DNA of 32,543 nt from an uncultured Reyranella sp. (lineage in GTDB: Bacteria > Pseudomonadota > Alphaproteobacteria > Reyranellales > Reyranellaceae). A model generated the notes under the pieces. It made no database searches, was not told the origin of the DNA, and saw only the letters and a list, made by a program, of their open reading frames with translations. Below, piece by piece: positions 15,438-22,996 of this stretch. The DNA is taken from the NCBI GenBank assembly GCA_937919085.1, contig CALFRN010000156.1:1-32543 (forward strand), read 5' to 3'. The position numbers were made by a program, and so were the translations under genes. Each line of letters opens with the position of its first letter. Position 1 is the first letter of the stretch.

Positions 15438-16306
15438 GAGCGCCTCGCCAGCAACCCGGCGGGCCGGATGAACATCATGATGATGAAGAAGGCGAAGGCG
15501 AGCACATAGCCCCACTCGAGATCGGAGAACAGGCCGCCCAGGGAGATGATTTCGGCAAACAGGAACGCCGCCACGAAGCCGCCGACGAAATTGCCGAGGC
15601 CGCCCAGCACGACGATCAGGAAGGTGATCGGACCGAACGACAGGCCGACGAAGGGGTGGACGTCGTACTGCAGCACCAGCAGGCAGGCCGCCAGGCCAGC
15701 CAGCCCGCCGCCCAGCGCCGAGGTCACCAGGTAGAGCTTGCGGGTGTCGACGCCCATCAGCGCCATGATCTGCCGGTCCTGCGAGATCGCGCGGATCGCC
15801 GTGCCCATGTAGGTACGGGTCATGAAGAGATAGACCACGACCATGCCGGCCAGCGCCGCCACGAAGGCGAGCAGACGCGAATAGCTGAAGTACATGTCGC
15901 CGATCGCCAGCACCGGCAGGCGGATGCCGAGGTTGCGGAAGTCGATGCCGAAGGCGACGGTGGCGAAGCTCTGCAGGAAGAACAGCACGCCGCCGGTGGC
16001 GAGAAGCTGGTTGATCGGTGCCGCATCGAGCAGTGGCTCGATCACCAGGAAGTGCAGCATCAGGCCGAGAAACGCCACCAGCAGGATCGTGAGCGGCGCC
16101 GCGGCGTAATACGACAGGCCGTAGTACTGGACGAGATAGTACATGCCGTACATGCCGATCATGATCAGCTCGGCGTAGCAGATCCACACGACATCGATGA
16201 CGCCGAAGATCAGGTTGAGGCCGAGCGCCAGCAACGCCAGCACGCCCCCCAGCAGCAGGCCGTTGACCATCGCCTCGAGCAGGTAGATGTCGAAATATTC
16301 CATCAT
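15434..16306 (-). CDS. livH: HAAT-type ABC importer permease LivH
   Basis: A 290-residue permease starting MMEYFDIYLLEAMVNGLLLGG, typical of LivH. Eight or so hydrophobic spans follow, with the family segments LNLIFGVIDVVWICYAELIMIG, RAISQDRQIMALMGVD (cytoplasmic coupling loop) and VLGGLGNFVGGFVAAFLFA. The open frame extends upstream through livF, but the ATG pair at 16306/16303 is preceded by TAGGTG and gives family-normal length. It lies 8 bases after livF and overlaps livM by four bases. Confidence 0.93.
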   Translation of the reverse strand: MMEYFDIYLLEAMVNGLLLGGVLALLALGLNLIFGVIDVVWICYAELIMIGMYGMYYLVQYYGLSYYAAAPLTILLVAFLGLMLHFLVIEPLLDAAPINQLLATGGVLFFLQSFATVAFGIDFRNLGIRLPVLAIGDMYFSYSRLLAFVAALAGMVVVYLFMTRTYMGTAIRAISQDRQIMALMGVDTRKLYLVTSALGGGLAGLAACLLVLQYDVHPFVGLSFGPITFLIVVLGGLGNFVGGFVAAFLFAEIISLGGLFSDLEWGYVLAFAFFIIMMFIRPAGLLARRS

Positions 16307-16314
16307 CGTTGCAC

Positions 16315-17019
16315 CTACACGCCCAGATAGGCTTGCTTGATCGTGTCGTTCGCCATCATCTCCGCCGAGCTTCCGGAGGCACGGATCGATCCGGCCTCGA
16401 GCAGGTAGGCCCGGTCGACGACGCGCAGCACCTGCTGGACGTTCTGCTCGACGATCAGCACCGTGAGCCCGCCGCCGCGGATGCGCTTGACCAGTTCGAA
16501 GACCTGCTGGACCACCACCGGTGCCAGTCCCGCCGACGGTTCGTCGAGCAGCAGCAGCTTGGGATCCGACATCAGGGCCCGGCCGATGGCGCACATCTGC
16601 TGCTCGCCACCCGACATGGTGCCGGCAAGCTGCGAGCGCCGCTCCTTCATGCGCGGGAACAGGTCGAAAACGAACTCCAGACGCTCGGCGTACTTGGCAC
16701 GGGCCTCGGGCATGAAGGCGCCCATCTTCAGATTGTCGTCCACCGACAGGCGCGGAAAGAGCCGGCGGTTCTCCGGCACGTGGGCGATACCGAGGCTGAC
16801 GATGCGGTGCGGCGGCGTCGCCACCACGTCGGTGCCTTCCATGGCGATCGAGCCGGCGCGCGGCCTGATCAGTCCGGAGATCACCCGCATCAATGTCGTC
16901 TTGCCGGCGCCGTTGGGGCCGATCACGCCCACCGCCTCCCCGGCCTTGACGTCGAGGCTGACCCCAAACAGCGCCTGGAAGGTGCCGTAGCCGGCGTCGA
17001 CCGATTTAAGCTCGAGCAT
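16315..17019 (-). CDS. livF: HAAT-type ABC importer ATPase LivF
   Basis: A 234-residue ABC ATPase with Walker A GPNGAGKTT (about 34-42), Q-loop region, signature MSGGEQQM, Walker B LLLLDEPSAGL and the switch histidine replaced by the VEQN segment usual in LivF. AHVPENRRLFPRLSVDDNL is a typical LivF segment. With LivG it forms the ATPase pair that powers the LivH/LivM channel. It starts 11 bases downstream of the livG stop on the same strand. Its catalytic motifs are intact, whereas LivG has a changed signature motif. Confidence 0.95.
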   Translation of the reverse strand: MLELKSVDAGYGTFQALFGVSLDVKAGEAVGVIGPNGAGKTTLMRVISGLIRPRAGSIAMEGTDVVATPPHRIVSLGIAHVPENRRLFPRLSVDDNLKMGAFMPEARAKYAERLEFVFDLFPRMKERRSQLAGTMSGGEQQMCAIGRALMSDPKLLLLDEPSAGLAPVVVQQVFELVKRIRGGGLTVLIVEQNVQQVLRVVDRAYLLEAGSIRASGSSAEMMANDTIKQAYLGV

Positions 17020-17030
17020 CTACCGGTTCC

Positions 17031-17786
17031 TCAACGACGCGCTTCGGCCGCGGCGGCCTGGGTCGCATCGGCATCGGTGCCGAGATAGACCTCGACCACG
17101 CGAGGATCGCTCGACACCGCGCTCGGCAAACCCTCGGAAATCTTCTCGCCATGGTCGAGCACCATGACGCGGTCGACCACGCGCATGAGCACGCCCATGA
17201 TGTGCTCGACCCAAATGATGGTGATGCCCAGTTCGTCGCGGATCTTGCGCAGCATGTCGGCCGCCTGGTCCATCTCGGTCTCGTCGAGGCCGCCCAGGCT
17301 TTCGTCGGCCAGCAGCAGCTTGGGGCCGGTGGCGAGTGCCTTGGCGAGTTCGAGCTTTTTGAGACCGGCCGCACCGAGGCCGTCGACGCTGGCTGTGCGG
17401 TCGGTCGGCAGGCCGACCATCGCCAGTGCCTTTTCCGCCGCTTCGTTGGCCTGGGCCAGGCTGTGGCTGCCCTGGCCGTAGTAGCCCGCCAGCGCCACGT
17501 TCTCGAAGATCGTCAGGCGGCGGAAGGGTCGCGGAATCTGGAACGTGCGGCCAATACCGCGGTTGATGATCTTGTGCGGCGGCAGCCCGGAGACTTCGCT
17601 GCCGGCGAACCTGATCGATCCCGCCGTCGGCGGAAACGTCCCCGACAACATGTTGAAGATCGTGCTCTTGCCCGAGCCGTTCGGGCCGATCAGGCCGAGA
17701 ATCTCGCCCTGATCGACCTTGAACGACACGTTGTCGACGGCCGTAAAGCCACCGAACTTCTTGACCAGCCCTTCGACAACAAGCAC
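17031..17786 (-). CDS. livG: HAAT-type ABC importer ATPase LivG, non-canonical signature
   Basis: A 251-residue ABC ATPase with Walker [10 protein letters not shown], the LivG-type [16 protein letters not shown] segment, Walker [14 protein letters not shown] and switch region WVEHIMG. Where most ABC proteins have LSGGQ, this one reads [15 protein letters not shown], so the signature Gly-Gly is lost; a LivG-like subgroup shares such changes. There is no ATG in a suitable place. GTG at 17786 ([13 protein letters not shown]) gives normal length and lies about 10 bases after AGAGGAA. It begins 34 bases after the binding-protein stop, consistent with one operon. Confidence 0.93.
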   Translation of the reverse strand: MLVVEGLVKKFGGFTAVDNVSFKVDQGEILGLIGPNGSGKSTIFNMLSGTFPPTAGSIRFAGSEVSGLPPHKIINRGIGRTFQIPRPFRRLTIFENVALAGYYGQGSHSLAQANEAAEKALAMVGLPTDRTASVDGLGAAGLKKLELAKALATGPKLLLADESLGGLDETEMDQAADMLRKIRDELGITIIWVEHIMGVLMRVVDRVMVLDHGEKISEGLPSAVSSDPRVVEVYLGTDADATQAAAAEARR

Positions 17787-17820
17787 GGACGCACTCTTCC
17801 TCTTGAGCCTTCCGGCCCTT

Positions 17821-19131
17821 CTACTTGTTGCTGTAGGTCGTGCCGGCCGGCAGAGGCAGCACGGCTTCGCGCTGCGCCTGGCTCTTGGGCCACACCACGT
17901 AGGACTTGTCGTCGATGTACTGGATGACGACCGGGAACGAACGCTCGTTCTGGCCAGCCATCTGGGAGCCCTCGGGAGGGAACTTGACGCCGAAGCCCAG
18001 CATCGTGCCGCCTTCCTTGATGTCGAGATCGAGGGCCGCCTGGCGCAGCGCGTCCGGGGTGACACCGCCGTACTTCTTGATGGCGACCGGCAGCACCTCG
18101 GTGAAGAACACATAGGTGTTGGAGGCCGCCATGCCGACATGCGCCGACCGGATGGCCACGCCCGGCTTCACCTTGTCGAATTCTTCGCCCACCATCTTGA
18201 TCACCGGCGGCAGCTTGGCGTCGAGTGTCTTCTGGTTGGCGAGCCAGATCGAGATCGGGTCGGTGTTGAAGAAGTAATTGACGTCCTTGCCGAGGCCTTC
18301 CTTCAGCTTCTCGTAAACGCCGTAGCCGGCACCGTGCCCGACCAGGGCGCCGAACTTGAGGCCCTGCTCGCGTGCCTGACGCAGCAACAGCGTGATGTCG
18401 GGGTTGTAGCCGGTGTGGAAGATGACGTCCGGACGCGCGCGCTTGAGCTTGGTCACCAGCGCCGAAAGGTCGGGTGCGGTAGCGGCATAGCCTTCCTTGA
18501 GCACGATGTTGAAGCCGGCCTTCTTGGCGCCGGCCTCGTTGCCCTTGGCGACGTCGACGCCGTAGGCACCGTCCTCGTGGATGATGGCGACGCGCAGGTC
18601 CTTCGCCGGCTTGCCGAACTTGGCGACATTGTTGCTGATGAAGTTCATGGTCATCAGGCCGAACTGGTCGCCGCTCGCCTGCGGACGGAAGACATACTTG
18701 TACTTCTTGCCGTCCAGCACCGCCGAGGAGATGCAGGTCGTTATCCACATGAATTTCTTGAGCTGTTCGACGCGACCCGCCACCGGCACGCACTGCGCGG
18801 AGGAGTAGAAGCCGAGCAACATGTCGACCTTTTCCTGCTCGATCAGGCGGACAGCTTCATTGATGGCAACATCGGGCTTGCTCTGGGCGTCGGCGTAAAT
18901 CGCCTCGATCTTGTAGCCTTCGACGCCACCCTTCTTGATGAAGTCGTCGATCATGATCTTGGCGCCGACGTACTGCAGTTCGGAACCGCCACCGGCCAGC
19001 GGGCCGGTCAGATCGTAAATGACGCCGATCTTGAGTTTCTTTTCCTGGGCCTGCGCCGCGACCGCCAGGCCGAACACCGCAGTTGTCGCAACCATCGCTC
19101 CGAGAATGCGGCGCCTTGTGCCGTTCAACAT
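17821..19131 (-). CDS. HAAT-type ABC importer periplasmic binding protein
   Basis: A 436-residue secreted solute-binding protein with a clear signal peptide (MLNGTRRRILGAMVATTAVFGLAVAAQAQ, cleaved near residue 29). The mature start LKIGVIYDLTGPLAGGG is typical of Leu/Ile/Val-type (LivJ/LivK) periplasmic proteins, followed by the two-lobed fold with FISNNVAKFGK and IIHEDGAYGVDVA. Such proteins bind amino acids, but also amides, urea, aromatic acids and sulfonates. A GAGGGAGAA ribosome site precedes the ATG. The gene sits between the alkylsulfatase gene (70 bases upstream) and livG, so a sulfate ester or its product is a reasonable guess for the ligand. Confidence 0.92.
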   Translation of the reverse strand: MLNGTRRRILGAMVATTAVFGLAVAAQAQEKKLKIGVIYDLTGPLAGGGSELQYVGAKIMIDDFIKKGGVEGYKIEAIYADAQSKPDVAINEAVRLIEQEKVDMLLGFYSSAQCVPVAGRVEQLKKFMWITTCISSAVLDGKKYKYVFRPQASGDQFGLMTMNFISNNVAKFGKPAKDLRVAIIHEDGAYGVDVAKGNEAGAKKAGFNIVLKEGYAATAPDLSALVTKLKRARPDVIFHTGYNPDITLLLRQAREQGLKFGALVGHGAGYGVYEKLKEGLGKDVNYFFNTDPISIWLANQKTLDAKLPPVIKMVGEEFDKVKPGVAIRSAHVGMAASNTYVFFTEVLPVAIKKYGGVTPDALRQAALDLDIKEGGTMLGFGVKFPPEGSQMAGQNERSFPVVIQYIDDKSYVVWPKSQAQREAVLPLPAGTTYSNK

Positions 19132-19201
19132 TGCGTTTCTCCCTCGCTACCGGATTGTTTTCTTTTGTTGTTGCGCATCACAGGGGGCGAGCCGTCCGAT
19201 G

Positions 19202-21175
19202 TCAAGTGTCGAGGGAAAATCCGGAGCGGCCCTCGCCTGGGGTGAGGATGTCGAACATGAAGCCGGCGGGTTGTTCGAGCATGCCGAACAGCGACGCAAG
19301 CCGCGAGGCGTCGCCCTCGACCTTGAGATTGCCCGAACGCATCGCGTCGGCAGCGCTCGTCTTGTGCAGCACGATGGCGTCGAGCGTCGCGCGCGTCGTG
19401 GTGATCGACGCCGCGGCCGCGCCGGACCACACGCCCATGCGATGGGTGAGCGTGCAGTGCTTGAGCGTAAGCGCCAGCTTCTCGCCACGGTCCGTAAAGT
19501 GCCAGTTGATCACCGTCGACTGGCCGGCCGCCTTCTTGGCATCGAGGCGCACCGCCATCAGGTCGAAGAACACATCCGTGCCGAGACCGGCCAGCGTGTC
19601 GGCGCCCATCGTCGCGCGCGCCGGCATCTGGAAGACGCCGTGCCGCAGTTCCTGGGCACCATAGAGAAAGGCGTTGCGCCACGTCGCCGACTCGGCCTGG
19701 TAGCCCATCTGCTCCAGCGCGTCGGCGCACAACGCGCGGGCCTCCGCATTCGCCGGCTCGGCGTAGACGACCTCCTTCATCACCTGTGCCACCCAGCGGA
19801 ACTCGCCCTTGGCGAAGTCGGCACGGGCCCTGGCGATCACCGCCGCAGCCCCGCCCATGTACTCGACGAACTTGGCGGCCGCCGGCGCTGGCGGCAGCAC
19901 ATGAAGGTTGCAAGGATTACCGTCGTACCAGCTGAGATAGCGCTGATAGACCGCCTTCACGTTGTGGTTGACGGTGCCGTAGTAGCCGCGCGCCGACCAG
20001 CGCCCGGCGAGGCCCGGCGGCAGATCGATCACCTCGGCGATCTCCGCCGGCCGCCAGCCCTTGTTCATGTAACGCAGGGTCTGGTCGTGGATGTGCTTGT
20101 AGAGGTCGCGCTGTGCTTCCAGATAATCGGCCACTGCCGCCTTGCCCCACACCGGCCAGTGATGCTGCCCGATCAGGATGTCGGTGGCCGGACCATACAT
20201 GTCGATGGCATCGGCGATGTACTTCGCCCAGGTGCGCGGATCGCGCGCCACCGCGCCGCGCAACGGAATGAAGTTGTGCAGCAGCGGACAGGCGTTCTCC
20301 GCCATGTTGAGGACGCCGAGCTCGGGATAGAACATGTGCATCTCGGCCGGCGCCTCGGTTTCGGGTGCCAGTTGAAACACGATCCTCACGCCGTCGATCG
20401 TGTGCTCTTCGATCGGCCTGGCGATGGTCTGCGTCGGCGCGATCAATCCCGGCGTGCCGCGCGCCACGCCCTTTCCAAGCCCGGCATCGACCTGGCCGCG
20501 TGCGCCGCGCGGCAGCAGGGATCCGAACTGGAACTGGGCGCGGCGCATCATCGGTAACCCGGCCAGCACGTTCTCACCCGATACCGCCTCCATGAAGCCG
20601 GCCGGGGCGATCACCGCGACCTTGCCGCTCTTCACATCGGCTTCGTCGATCACGCCGCGCACGCCACCATAGTGATCGATATGGCTGTGGGTGTAGATGA
20701 CCGCCACGACCGGCTTTCGTGGCCGGTGGGCGAAGTACAGGCCCAGCGCCGCCCGCGCGACTTCCGCCGTGGTCAGCGGGTCGATCAGGATCAGCCCGCT
20801 GTCTCCCTCGATCACCGTCATGTTGGCGATATCGAAACCGCGCAGCTGGTAGAGCCGGTCGGTGACCTTGAACAGGCCATTGGCGAGGTTGAGCCGGGCC
20901 ATGCGCCACAGGCTGGGATTGATCGTGGCGGGGGCAAGGTCGCCATCGATGAAGGCGTACTCACCCAGGTTCCACAGCACCGTGCCGCTTTGCGTTCGCA
21001 CCATGCCGTCCGGCACCGGGGCGACCAGCCCGCGCTTGGCGGATTCGAAGTCCGCAACATCGGCAAACGGCAGACGCGCCGCCATCGCCGCGTTCGCCGC
21101 CCTGGTCGAAGGTTCGGCATCGCGTGCGGCGTCGAGGTGCGTTGCCGGCACGGGGACGGCGGAACCTGCTGCCAT
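19202..21175 (-). CDS. Alkyl sulfatase (SdsA/BDS1-like metallo-beta-lactamase fold)
   Basis: A 657-residue zinc hydrolase that cleaves alkyl sulfate esters to alcohol and sulfate. The metal motif THSHIDHYGG gives His163, His165, Asp167 and His168. Further ligands lie in AEMHMFYPELGVLNMAEN and IGQHHWPVWG. Middle helices form the dimerisation region and the last 120 or so residues the SCP2-like lid that binds the alkyl chain. Unlike the secreted Pseudomonas enzyme, no signal peptide is seen, so the protein is probably cytosolic and needs an importer. The gene is first in the run that continues with the ABC importer and the GMC dehydrogenase. Primary versus secondary ester preference cannot be told. 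Confidence 0.92.
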   Translation of the reverse strand: MAAGSAVPVPATHLDAARDAEPSTRAANAAMAARLPFADVADFESAKRGLVAPVPDGMVRTQSGTVLWNLGEYAFIDGDLAPATINPSLWRMARLNLANGLFKVTDRLYQLRGFDIANMTVIEGDSGLILIDPLTTAEVARAALGLYFAHRPRKPVVAVIYTHSHIDHYGGVRGVIDEADVKSGKVAVIAPAGFMEAVSGENVLAGLPMMRRAQFQFGSLLPRGARGQVDAGLGKGVARGTPGLIAPTQTIARPIEEHTIDGVRIVFQLAPETEAPAEMHMFYPELGVLNMAENACPLLHNFIPLRGAVARDPRTWAKYIADAIDMYGPATDILIGQHHWPVWGKAAVADYLEAQRDLYKHIHDQTLRYMNKGWRPAEIAEVIDLPPGLAGRWSARGYYGTVNHNVKAVYQRYLSWYDGNPCNLHVLPPAPAAAKFVEYMGGAAAVIARARADFAKGEFRWVAQVMKEVVYAEPANAEARALCADALEQMGYQAESATWRNAFLYGAQELRHGVFQMPARATMGADTLAGLGTDVFFDLMAVRLDAKKAAGQSTVINWHFTDRGEKLALTLKHCTLTHRMGVWSGAAAASITTTRATLDAIVLHKTSAADAMRSGNLKVEGDASRLASLFGMLEQPAGFMFDILTPGEGRSGFSLDT

Positions 21176-21257
21176 GGTCTCGATCCTTTTTTCCTGGCCT
21201 CTTGCGGAAGCTGCCGCACTTTGGGTGCCGCCCGCGCCGCACGCAAGGCGAGCCGCG

Positions 21258-22274
21258 TCACTGATAGGGCGTCCAGTCGTCCTCCAGCATCTCGGGGCCG
21301 GACGACGAGTCCATCCCGTTCATCTCGGCGTAAACGCGGCGGGCCTCCTCGAGGAAATACGACGAGGATGGGCTGGCGAATGTGGGCGGGGAAACCGGGG
21401 CCGGCGGAGGTGATGGGGGCGATGGGCGATCCGGGAGCACCGAAGGCGCCAGCGGCACGATATGCCTCGATGAGCCATCGCCGGCACGCGGGCGCTTCTT
21501 CTTCCCACCGGCCTTGCCCGGCTGGGACTCGGCCCGGGTCCGCTCCACGTACGCGTCCCATTCCCGTTCCTGTTCGCTGGGCGGCGGTTCGGCTGCCAGG
21601 GCCGACGATGGAGACGGAGATGAAGACGGCAACGACACCGGCTCGGGCATCGAGGCAAAATCCTCTTCTCCTGCTTCGTCATTTCCTGTCCTGCGCGCCG
21701 GTGCGGCCTGCCAACCTCTTGAGGATGCGCCACTTTCCCGACCGTACCCGCCGTAATAGCGGGACGAATTTTCGCCGTCGTCATTCCTGTCGCGCTCCGC
21801 CTGACGCGCCTTCTCGCGCCGGTCGAGGTAGCCCAGCAGCGCGATCGCCGCGCGCGCCGTGTGGCTCTCGCGCCAGCCGACCTGCTGGCCCTTGTGGAAC
21901 ACCGCCGTCCTTTCGCCCTCCTCGACGATCTGCATCAGCCGGTCTTCCAGCCGATGGCGGCGTTGATCGGCGATGTTGTCCCAATGCTCGCGGAAGTCCT
22001 CGTCGACGTCGCGCCAGCGATACAGCGTCGAGCGCGATATGCCGGTGCGCTCGGCCGCCAGCCCGACCCTGCCGCACGCCCTGAAGTGGCGCAGGAAAAA
22101 CACGCGCAAACGGGACGGCAGGCGGCGATGGCGCGGCGCCCCGAGCGGCCCGCCGGTACCGTGCGCAGAGGAACTTGTTCCGGCTGAATCTGGCCCGGCT
22201 GAACCGGGATCGGGCACGGTCCCGGCAGGGACAGCAGGGCCTGCCGCCGGGGTGGCCTGGACACTCTGGAGCAT
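21258..22274 (-). CDS. HTH DNA-binding protein with long disordered tail, SOS-controlled
   Basis: A 338-residue protein. After a Pro/Gly/Ala-rich leader (1-48), residues 55-155 form a helical domain with a helix-turn-helix (GRVGLAAERTGISRSTLYRW, about 68-87) followed by DEDFREHWDNIADQRRHRLEDRLMQIVEEG. This resembles phage terminase small-subunit or transposase-type HTH modules. The rest (about 165-338) is low-complexity Ser/Pro/Glu-rich and probably disordered. The ATG at 22274 follows AAGGAGAG; an in-frame GTG lies 21 bases upstream. The promoter contains a LexA box. No phage structural genes are near, so this may be a domesticated remnant or a DNA-damage-induced regulator. The function is unknown. 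Confidence 0.72.
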   Translation of the reverse strand: MLQSVQATPAAGPAVPAGTVPDPGSAGPDSAGTSSSAHGTGGPLGAPRHRRLPSRLRVFFLRHFRACGRVGLAAERTGISRSTLYRWRDVDEDFREHWDNIADQRRHRLEDRLMQIVEEGERTAVFHKGQQVGWRESHTARAAIALLGYLDRREKARQAERDRNDDGENSSRYYGGYGRESGASSRGWQAAPARRTGNDEAGEEDFASMPEPVSLPSSSPSPSSALAAEPPPSEQEREWDAYVERTRAESQPGKAGGKKKRPRAGDGSSRHIVPLAPSVLPDRPSPPSPPPAPVSPPTFASPSSSYFLEEARRVYAEMNGMDSSSGPEMLEDDWTPYQ

Positions 22275-22304
22275 GACTCTCTCCTTGTTTTCCACAGACG
22301 TTCC

Positions 22305-22332
22305 AATATAAAGAACAAATAGAGAACATCAA
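22305..22332 (-). promoter_or_regulatory. LexA (SOS) box embedded in a sigma70 promoter
   Basis: Read on the minus strand, TTGATG (22332-22327) and TATATT (22310-22305) form a promoter with a 16-base spacer. Within the spacer lies GTTCTCTATTTGTTC (22327-22313), a perfect GTTC-N7-GTTC direct repeat, the LexA operator form of alphaproteobacteria. Bound LexA would block polymerase directly. The HTH gene starts about 31 bases after the -10. This is a motif call, but the fit of box and promoter elements is close. Confidence 0.75.
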
Positions 22333-22388
22333 CCGTGGATGTCAACAAGACGCACCTCCATCCATACCCTCGATGATTTGCGAGCGGC

Positions 22389-22541
22389 TCAGGCTTGGAG
22401 GCGGCACCCGGCGGTCCAAAGATGGGTCTCGGAGCCCGCCGCCTGCTGCGGGATATATTTGAAGCGTGGCCCGGCGAATTGAACCTTATCGGGGCCAGAA
22501 GTGAGTTTCGCTGCTAGCAGATCCTGGATCGCGCCATCCAC
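22389..22541 (-). other. Possible 50-residue ORF or gene fragment in the 22,333-22,650 gap
   Basis: The gap of about 320 bases holds no firm gene. One frame starting with GTG at 22541 encodes 50 residues with a protein-like look: AIQDLLAAKLTSG, then KVQFAGPRFKYIPQQ, ending TAGCRLQA. Codons upstream remain open for four residues (DELF) before an in-frame TGA, and there is no good ribosome site. It could be a short phage-like protein, the 3' end of a decayed gene, or chance. No family is recognised. Confidence 0.22.
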
Positions 22542-22650
22542 GAAAAGCTCATCTCAACGATCCCGCCAGCCTCGCGATTGCCGAACCTTCAGGATCGAAA
22601 TATTGCGCAACTCTACAATTCCTGCTTTGCCAGCTTACGAATCAATTGAA

Positions 22651-22896
22651 TCAGCAATCTGAGGGATGCGCCGCTGCATAGATGCATTCCTTCTCGGGTT
22701 CGGAAGGCCGTTCGTACAACGCCACAGCCACATATGCGGCGATCAGAAAGCCGAGCGCGACCGGCGCCGCCTTGATAGCCTTTCGGCCGCTTGCCGATTG
22801 ACCGAGTACGCTGCCCAACACGGCAAACAGGATCAGGATGCATCCGCCGGCGGCGAGCATCAACACGTTCATCCAAACGTCGTTGATTGGCCACAT
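22651..22896 (-). CDS. Small two-span membrane protein, unknown function
   Basis: An 81-residue protein with two hydrophobic spans (about residues 9-31 and 45-62) joined by a short basic loop (SASGRKAIK). A charged tail (ERPSEPEKECIY) ends with a C-terminal cysteine. A clear AGGAGA ribosome site lies six bases before the ATG, which supports real translation. It follows the sulfatase gene by 100 bases on the same strand and may share its message. No family is recognised. The charge pattern suggests the loop faces the cytoplasm, so both ends would lie outside. Confidence 0.65.
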   Translation of the reverse strand: MWPINDVWMNVLMLAAGGCILILFAVLGSVLGQSASGRKAIKAAPVALGFLIAAYVAVALYERPSEPEKECIYAAAHPSDC

Positions 22897-22996
22897 GCGA
22901 GTCTCCTGGCATCAACCGCAGTGCGTTGTGACACCACATCCAATGTATGTTCTACGCAGAGCCGGCGCATACGTTGCAGTAGGACAGCCTATTCGA

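Noticed and set aside
20672-22084. A long rightward frame across the alkylsulfatase and HTH genes.
   Set aside because: Composition is Arg/Pro/Ser-rich, it lies antisense to two well-supported genes and has no motif; a GC shadow.
22336-22364. TGGATG and CATCCA form a small inverted repeat near the SOS promoter.
   Set aside because: Six-base arms with a 17-base loop are expected by chance and no T-run follows, so neither terminator nor operator is supported.
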